A stretch of 64,000 nt of DNA from Balanoglossus misakiensis. Its lineage: Eukaryota > Hemichordata. Below the pieces are notes generated by a model. That model worked only from the letters and a program-made list of their open reading frames with translations, did not search any database and was not told the DNA's origin. Shown in pieces: positions 56,964 to 64,000 of this stretch. The DNA lies in assembly GCA_040954595.2 (NCBI GenBank), contig CM082596.2, forward strand, positions 5,208,001-5,272,000. Reading direction: 5' to 3'. A program made the translations under genes and the position numbers. Position 1 is the first letter of the stretch. Each line of letters begins with the position of its first letter.

Positions 56964-58795
56964 TTACTTACAATCACTTTGACAAATGAACGTTTTTCGT
57001 TTTGCACACCAGTCATCGTCCCACTGAAATTCTCTTCGTTTCCTGCAGAACAGTTAAAACGTTAACCGTATAATCGTTCACAAAAACGCATGTGCAAATG
57101 TATATAGCTCCGTCCAGAATCATGGGCAGTCCTGTTGAACACAATACCAAATGGGCATATGTGAACGAATCATTGAAAGATTGCAAAGCTCTCTCTCAAA
57201 AAAAAAAAACACTCACCACATCTGAACGCAATTCTGGTACCCTCTGCCGTTCTTGTATTTGTTGTTCGGTTCACCGGGCGCCCAATTCTGGTAGCCCGTC
57301 TCCACAAGCGGCGCGCCGTCACCCCAAAAATACGTGCCCTGCACGTCGATGTCGTTCAGACCGATCCAGAGACCCCTCGAGATCATGTCTTCTGTGCAGA
57401 GGGCGCGAATCCCGGAGACCAGACTCTGCTGCGTCTCGATGTCGGCAATCTTGGCCAGCATCGCCCCCGAGCCAATCGCTTGGCACGTCGATCGCGCCGC
57501 CATGAAGGTTTGGCCCTCGAAGCGCAGCTCGTACCGGGTGCAGCCGATGCATACGGGGATATATCCGTCTTCTGTGGACGAAATCAAAAGAATTTTAGAT
57601 GTGGTTATTAACATTATGTTGAGAAGTGCACATTTCGGCTGCGTGTGTGAATCATTGTGTAATACGAATATCACACGTAAAAGCAGCTTCAAGTGTAAGC
57701 CTGTTCTTTGGTTGACCAATCGAGAGAGAGAAAGAGAGAGACGAATAGAGAGGGATAGAGGGAACATAGCTGACAAACAGAACGAAAGCATGGTCAACTG
57801 AACGGCCGGGAAGAAACATACGGTGGGATGGGATGGGATAGATGAGATGAGATTGGATGAGAGATACGATAGATTCTTACCCAAAAAGACATCTGACGTT
57901 TGGATAATTGTTGACGGCACCTCGATTCTTGCATTATGCCAAGAAAACAGATCACCGAGTCCATTTTGCTCACACTTGTAGAGACTCAGTATGGCGCTGT
58001 CGTCCAGAACGTCACTCCACAGGTTGAACCCCGCGATGTGCAAGACGATGTCGTTACGATCGGCTCCGAGCGTCAGAGTCCCGCCACCGCCGATGGGGGC
58101 GATGCCCATCAATGAGGAGACGTAGCCGTGGCCGGGAGCGCTGCCCCAGAGCACTCCGTCCTCGTAGTAGCTCAGCACCCCGCCCGTCTGTTCCCACGTC
58201 ATGCACAAGTGGTGCCAACGCCCGTCCTGGAGCAACGACGCCCTCGGGACGTCGAACTTCGGCAGGTTGTTCTGCACTATCGGCAGCGGCACGGCGTCGT
58301 TGAAAGCGATCATGCCGTAGGTGACGTAGATACCCATGCTGTACTGCCAGAGGAACACCAACGTGTTTGGCAGAGTGCCCAGCTTCATCCACTGGCACGA
58401 GGATATCGTGTCCAGGTCTTCTTGGATGACGTCGTCGATTGCCACTTCTTTCGGCGCTTCTTGGCCGAATACGATTTGCTTGTTGACCAAACTGATCTCT
58501 TCTGTTTCTGGCAGTTCGCCTGCATAAACAATATGAGAAATTGTTGTCAACGATAACACTCTAGACTTGGAAGTGAAGCTATGAGTTGGGGAGAACGCTA
58601 GCAATGATGAAAAATCAGGTCTTGATTTGGGCGACGTAATTGTGATCTTTCGTTTTTCATGCAATTTTACCAATTGTTCAGTCTGAGGTACAATCTATCG
58701 AATAAAAAGCAATCATACTTACGGCTGTATCTTAAGGTGTCCACCAATCTCCCCAGAATCAGAAACATACCGACAAATAGGAAACCACGATCCAT
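56964..58795 (-). CDS. Secreted pentraxin-like / C-type lectin protein, 4 exons
   Basis: Predicted 381 aa. Exons: 58795-58723 (signal peptide, with the hydrophobic FLFVGMFLILG), 58519-57881, 57571-57217, 57042-56964 (TAA). Exon 2 encodes a concanavalin-like/pentraxin-type fold, shown by WQYSMGIYVTYG, GRWHHLCMTWEQTGGVLSYY, LTLGADRND and IAGFNLWSDVLDDSAI. Exon 3 starts a C-type lectin domain (TFMAARSTCQAIG, GLWIGLNDIDVQGTYFWGDG, YQNWAPGEPNN, CVQMW). The last exon completes it with WDDDWCAKRKTFVC. The EPN tripeptide and the W-D-D in place of the usual W-N-D suggest Ca2+-dependent, mannose-type sugar binding (family rule, inference). The acceptor at 57043 is chosen because it is the one that keeps WDDDWC in frame; a nearer AG at 57026-57027 would shift the frame and destroy the last cysteine motif. 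A role in glycan recognition or innate immunity is plausible but not shown. Confidence 0.9.
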
Positions 58796-60551
58796 ATTCT
58801 TGCTTATCTGGCAAGAGAATAGACGTTCACACGTTGAGGCCACTTTCACTGTAAGCTGACAAAGCTGTAAGCTGACATAGGCTGACAATCATGTATGCCA
58901 ATATTATAAGAAGCAATTTCACGACATTACCCTCTATCTATACAGACGTGATGCAAGTACCTGTACCAATCCTCATCTAAGTATTTAGTGATATAAATTC
59001 ACCATAGCATTGATAACTTTATCTAGCCAATCACAGAGTTTCAAATTGATAAAGCAATATTCAATCTGAACATGACGAAAATATCCCTTTTTGTGTAACT
59101 CACTGAATAAAGTATCCATACGGCACAGTATATTGATTTATTGAAACTGCACAAAAAGTTATTAGTTTCCGGGCTCCATAAAAACCAGTATAAATTATTT
59201 ATAATTTGACATTACCTAGTGTTTCCCACAAATCGTTGAATTGATTGGCGGGGACCAATCTCACGTTGTATTATTTGAACCAGCACAAGATAAACGGTCT
59301 GGTATGAAGAGGTTAACCACGCTTACTCGTGTTTATTTAAATTTAAGCGTGCCAGTGATCAAACAAACCTTCAATCATACACCTGTGATCAATCATACTG
59401 TGCCAGGGACTGTATCCACAGGTAGAACGCTTCAGAAAAAAATCGAAGACGATCTCAAATTGAATTTTCTCTACTTATTTTTCTTTCCACTGGTTGCGTT
59501 GATCGAAAAAATAGCAGAAAAGGTTCAATACTGTATACACCGCGTGAAAATTACCTTTCTCTGGTTAAACCTGCGTGTCTGCAGACGAAAGCATTTCGCA
59601 CAGACTGAGTAAACAGATATTTTACGGAAAACTTGTTATATGGTATAATCACAAGAAGGAAAGTGAAAATTAACAAAGAATTGTGGTAAATTCCAACTCA
59701 CCTTTGTCTGCAACCGATAATGACACAACTGTCTCCTGGGATGTGCCCCGTTCCGCGAGCGACAGTTACGAGCGAATGACAAGGCCGATATGGTATACGC
59801 TTATAAACGACGGCGCTGCGCATTAAAGGGCAGACGGCGCTCGGGAGGGTGCGTGTCACTGCCGCTAATGGGAAAACACAGCGTATCGTGCGCGAGGAAA
59901 TAGACGACAATTGGACGCAGGAATGTGGAGTTTCCAGCCCACCGAGAAAGCACAATGAAGTCATACAAATATTGATGCATCCATACGGTGAACCGGGTGA
60001 GCCAGGCTCACGAGAATGCGATATAAATTATACTGGAGACGGAATTACGAAGCAGTCCGAAGTCTATTGAACTTATAGAAAACCCACAGACCAGGATTAT
60101 TTTTTTGAGTATTTGCAATACGTGCGTTGTATTGAAGTTTCCAATGAAATTTGTTTATAGAGGTTACGCTATAGCGCCCTTTTGATGCAACTGTCCTCAT
60201 CAGCGGAAAATTTTGAATGCCGGTTCATTGCGAATGATTGCAATGAATTCACAGTGGAGCTTATTAAACCAATTTAATGGTAGGCCTACACTAACATGTA
60301 TGGATACATGCGGCTTAAAGAATATGTCTTGGCTTTCAGTAAATAAACAAATAAGGAAACGGCTGGGGCACAGACGTGGTAGAGACTAGGTTTGAATCGT
60401 GAATAAAAGCTTTTTGAAGTATGAATATCAATTTGAAGGTTAAACGTGAGTGCGTGATCAAACGCAACAGTGATAGTTAGTTTTGTGATATTTGATTGAG
60501 TGGTAAGTGGTGGGTGGATGGGTGGGTTTTGGGTAGGTGGATGTGTTGTGA

Positions 60552-60990
60552 ATGAATGAATGAATGAATGAATGAATGAATGAACGAACGAATGAATGAA
60601 CGAATGAATGAACGAACGAACCAATGAATGAACGAATGAATGAATGAATGAATGAATAAATGAACGAACGAATGAATGAACGAACGAACCAATGAACGAA
60701 CGAACGAATGAATGAATGAAAGAAAGAATGAATGAATGAACGAACGAATGAATGAACGAATGAATGAACGAACGAACCAATGAACGAACGAATGAATGAA
60801 TGAATAAATGAACGAACGAATGAATGAACGAACGAACCAATGAACGAACGAACGAATGAATGAATGAAAGAAAGAATGAATGAATGAACGAATGAATGAA
60901 CGAATGAATGAACGAACGAACCAATGAACGAACGAATGAATGAATGAATGAATGAATGAATGAATGAATGAATGAATGAATGAATGAATG
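60552..60990. repeat. GAAT/GAAC tetranucleotide array (about 440 bp)
   Basis: Over 100 units of GAAT, with GAAC, AAAT, AAAG and CAAT variants. The variants form a higher-order pattern: a segment GAACGAACCAATGAACGAAC with fixed neighbours recurs four to five times. Both minus-strand frames of 178-277 codons through it (rich in SFIHSFVRSF) are artefacts of the repeat. Confidence 0.95.
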
Positions 60991-62039
60991 ACAAAGTGAG
61001 TAAGTAAATGGATGGATGGATGGCTGTATAGGGAGTGTGAGTGAAGAAGTGAGTGAGTGAGTGAAAGGTGACATAAATGAAAGAAGACAGGAATGGATCC
61101 CTGAAAGCAAGTTTCTCAACTTGAAGCAGTATATAGAGAAAGAAATAGTAACAACTACGGCCGAGACACGTATGTAAGCACGTGATGAATGTGTTTGTGG
61201 AAGCTGAAATTCAAGGGTGATTTACGATCTGATGCCGAGAGTTTAATGGTGCCTTTTCAGAATGATTCTACAATGGAAACCATACGGAGCTTGAAGTAAA
61301 TGAGCGGCCTGGAGGCTCGAGGCAAGTCTAAACCCCCAAGTCAATCTGTGCCTCAGGAGCTTATGGCATCGACGTTTTCACATTTAGCCACTAAAGAATA
61401 ATCATCTATTCGGGGCGAAGGCGCCCCTTAAATTAGTTTTGACGAATGGATTTAAATAATTCACTCACAAATAAACATCAATAAGGGATTGCGAATGTAT
61501 AACATGCTTCGGTTGGCAGTTTGAAAAGAAACTGTAGACATTGCGGCACCGTGCATACTTTGTCATCTGTTAATCGTCATGGTTTTATCGCGAAGGTCAA
61601 TGTCGGAGCCGATAAATATGGAAAGTAATTTTTTAAATAAATTCACCTATTAATGACCAATTTCAAATTTCATATCAAATTTGTTGGCTAGTGATGTACA
61701 TGATGTGGTATGTCAAGAAGGCCGGGGAGGCCAATGACATAGGTTTTTATCATTTAATCAAAACTTATTTGATTAAGCCGAACCTTTGATCATGCCAGTA
61801 TTAATTTCGTATTGCAACTTAAACCGGTTTTTGATACAAAATATAAAGCTGTGTGTATAGAACCACCAACAGAGTGGCATATGGCCGTAACTAACAGATC
61901 AGTACGGTCTCAAATTTTCTGCGGCTTGTTTGATTTCTCATCAATCGCTAAACGCCTAGTCAGATGGAGAATTTCCAGAAGTCTGTTCACATATCATTGT
62001 ACTGCTTCTAGATAATCCAGGGCCTTGTCACATTGAAAC

Positions 62040-62150
62040 ATGCAAACGCCTTTTGTGATGGGGGAGGGGGGGGGGGGGCTGTCCTGCCCTGGACTTTCAG
62101 CCTTGCAAAAAGCTTGGATTACGTTTGAGTAAGTTCTGGAAAGATATTCT
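62040..62150. repeat. Dispersed repeat, copy 2
   Basis: Partner of the inverted copy at 55960-56040; contains ACTTTCAGCCTTGCAAAAAG. A G-run of about 12 interrupts the element near 62068-62079. Confidence 0.65.
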
Positions 62151-62377
62151 TCCTCACTGATCAATATAGAAAGGTTAAAATGACTTGCCTGGCTTATAAT
62201 AAAGGATACCCTAAACAGGGTCTTCAAAATGTTCTACAACAGGGCTATACCTCTTAAAGATACTGACATCTCTTCTGTTTCCAATCTGTAATTTAGAGGC
62301 AAAAGCAGCATATAAACCACACAGAATCAGTAAAGGTGAGTGCAGAGTCATTTTCTTCGTGCAATTTTCAGAAACCT

Positions 62378-62383
62378 TTTATT
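62378..62383 (-). promoter_or_regulatory. Candidate polyadenylation signal of the unidentified gene
   Basis: AATAAA on the minus strand about 520 bp beyond the stop codon at 62904. Confidence 0.4.
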
Positions 62384-62903
62384 GGCAACCAAGACAAAAC
62401 ATAACAATTCTTTTAACAATGAGTGTAATTCTCACTATAAATACTTAGTAATAAATACTTTGATATAACCACAGCCAGTTTCTATATATTCTAACTACAT
62501 TTCCTGTAATACATCGTACAAACATATAAACTAGCTATTCACTTGTTGACATCATAAGGTTACATGTTAACATAGTTTAGCCACCATCATGTAATCTGAA
62601 TGCTATTACTGCAACCCAGGTGCACATCAATCTAATTCATCCCCAAATTACTCTACAAATTGTCTGTCTTCTTTGCTAACACCTTAAGCTTGTTAGATCT
62701 GAGTTCTAACTATCTGAGTATAACTGTCGAGGAAATTTTTGTAACACTGACATAAAACTTATAATTATCAAATATCAAAACACGTAATGAAATATATATG
62801 GTCATGAACACATTTCTTCAAAATATTTTTTTGCAACGATGTATTACTCTGTCAATTTTGCAAAGAGATATTACTCTGTCATATGTTCAAACTCAGAAGA
62901 AAA

Positions 62904-63755
62904 TTATATCATCTCTCCATGTAGTGATCCTGACACTTTCTTGATTTCATTTTGTAAGCTGTAAAACAGAAGAAAAATCTAAGTGGGTAGAAATCTTGAA
63001 TATTTATGTTGTCATTACGGCATAAAAAGGGGCAGAGAAAGCATTGTGTCATCGATAAAATTTTGTTACAACAAATTATAACATCTGGGTTATTATAAAT
63101 GTCCTATTCTACTTATTTCTTGGACCTGTTAATTTTGTTCACATTTAATGATTATGGTTGTTTAGTGTGTTAATTTGTTTTGCTTTCATATTAAACAGAT
63201 TTGGCCACATCTACATTGAAAAATTACAGTAAAAAGGGGGACTGTGATCGTTATAATACCTGATTAATTTACACTGATTTAATTGGTTACTCATCATGCA
63301 TTATTTTTTCAAGTTTATTAGTCACTCAAGTTAGCAATTCAACTAAACAGAACATTCTCATCATTCCATTATTTCAGTTTCTCTGCTTGCATAAAGTTAA
63401 GCATACCTGCGTATTTCTGCTTGATAATACTTTTCCTCTTCTAGTAAAATCATCTCACGGATTTCCTGATGAGTGTACTGTAAGACGAGATGAGAGACAA
63501 GCTGATGAGAAAGTTGCTTAATAGACGATCCAGTTTCCACTTTTTAAAGGTATACAGTCACCTATGGAAATTTAGCAACATTTAGTGTTACCATGGCAAT
63601 ATTGAGTAAAATTGACATTAACCTGAAAGTTTTCATTCCCATGGCGATAGTAGCATCTGGATGTGGGGTCCGGCGTTGTGTAGATGGTGCCGGACGTGGG
63701 GTTGATGTGGAGCTCTATCACAAAGACATCCTCCAGCTGTTGTCTCTTAGCACTG
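62904..63755 (-). CDS. Unidentified protein, last three exons (partial)
   Basis: Three exons joined by good splice sites with closing phases: 63755-63623, 63477-63407 and 62958-62904 (TAA), about 86 residues, open to the left of the gene (right of the window). The first exon contains LEDVFVIELHINPTSGTIYT followed by TPDPTSRCYYRHGNENFQ. The second and third contain THQEIREMILLEEEKYYQAE and then SLQNEIKKVSGSLHGEMI. The second half is charged and helical, with a possible short coiled coil. I do not recognise the family; the short charged C-terminal helix is the kind seen in small cilia-associated or centrosomal proteins, but that is only a resemblance. The acceptor before 63755 (AACAG) and both donors (CAG|GTTAAT, CAG|GTATGC) look normal. 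No upstream exon could be fixed between 63756 and the window edge. Confidence 0.6.
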
Positions 63756-64000
63756 CTGTTTCACGATGTATAAGAAATGCAACATAAGAATACTGAGATA
63801 TTGGTGACAGAAATTATGATGCAAATACATTGTATGCAACACACACAACAGTGCATAGCCTAGCTTTGAATACCACTCTTGTTTTCATTCTGTCAAATCT
63901 GATGAGGGGGTCTGGGCAGGACTCCAGGCATAAATTCATACAGAATATCGAGTAGATTTGAACAGGTTGATTTGAAGAGGACATGATCTCTAGTATCTCT

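Larger units (their letters stand above)
58796..62903. other. Intergenic region upstream of the lectin gene
   Basis: No coding exon is supported. Contains the GAAT/GAAC array (60552-60990), a dispersed repeat copy (62040-62150) and the presumed 3' UTR of the unidentified gene (about 62378-62903). ORFs at 59241-59612 (+) and 61812-62015 (+) have no recognisable content. Confidence 0.5.

Noticed and set aside
58054-58398. Minus-strand 114-codon frame overlapping the lectin exon
   Set aside because: Alternate frame of the pentraxin-like exon; Arg/Ala-rich with no motif.
59241-59612. 123-codon plus frame upstream of the lectin gene
   Set aside because: No domain, no splice context, base composition like the surrounding intergenic DNA.
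60286-61119. 277-codon and 178-codon minus frames
   Set aside because: Translations of the GAAT/GAAC array (repeating SFIHSFVRSF); low-complexity artefact.

Overview
This is a eukaryotic (metazoan) nuclear window. Protein genes are cut into many short exons with GT-AG introns, there are animal-specific families (a p75-type neurotrophin receptor, calcium-binding EGF arrays, a TMEM26 relative, a pentraxin-like/C-type lectin protein), and introns carry many small inverted-repeat elements and microsatellites. The family mix and intron density suggest an invertebrate deuterostome such as an amphioxus or a hemichordate. The sequence alone does not settle which, and that is an inference.

Layout, left to right. 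1-1472 is an intron or upstream part of a p75NTR-like death-domain receptor, whose last three exons are 1473-3149 (+). A long 3' UTR/intergenic stretch follows. A complete DNA topoisomerase II gene lies on the minus strand from 22160 (ATG) to 7601 (stop), in 31 exons, about 1,681 aa. Also on the minus strand, 34472 to 24208 is a 29-exon membrane protein: signal peptide, EMI, EGF, sushi, 22 single-exon EGF modules, one transmembrane helix and a PY-motif tail, 1,299 aa. Next is a carotenoid cleavage oxygenase/RPE65-family gene (minus, about 41129 to 37125, 8 exons). The peroxisomal Lon protease LONP2 follows (minus, 49564 to 42324, 18 exons, ending in SKL). TMEM26-like (plus, 51349-55228, 3 exons) is divergent from LONP2. 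A secreted pentraxin-like plus C-type-lectin protein (minus, 58795 to 56964, 4 exons) is convergent with TMEM26. Finally, the last three exons of an unidentified coiled-coil-like protein lie on the minus strand (63755 to 62904).

The genes do not form a pathway: they are independent housekeeping (TOP2, LONP2), receptor/adhesion (p75NTR, EMI-EGF protein), metabolic (carotenoid oxygenase) and possible innate-recognition (lectin) genes. I assembled exon chains by following splice signals, reading phase and family motifs by eye. Phases close exactly for all seven annotated multi-exon genes, which is the main support for the models.

Non-genic content includes at least five families of short inverted-repeat elements (two with TTAA flanks, one with TA flanks), several tandem repeats (42-bp, about 127-bp, about 190-bp, 21-bp units), a GTG/ATG trinucleotide array and a 450-bp GAAT/GAAC array.
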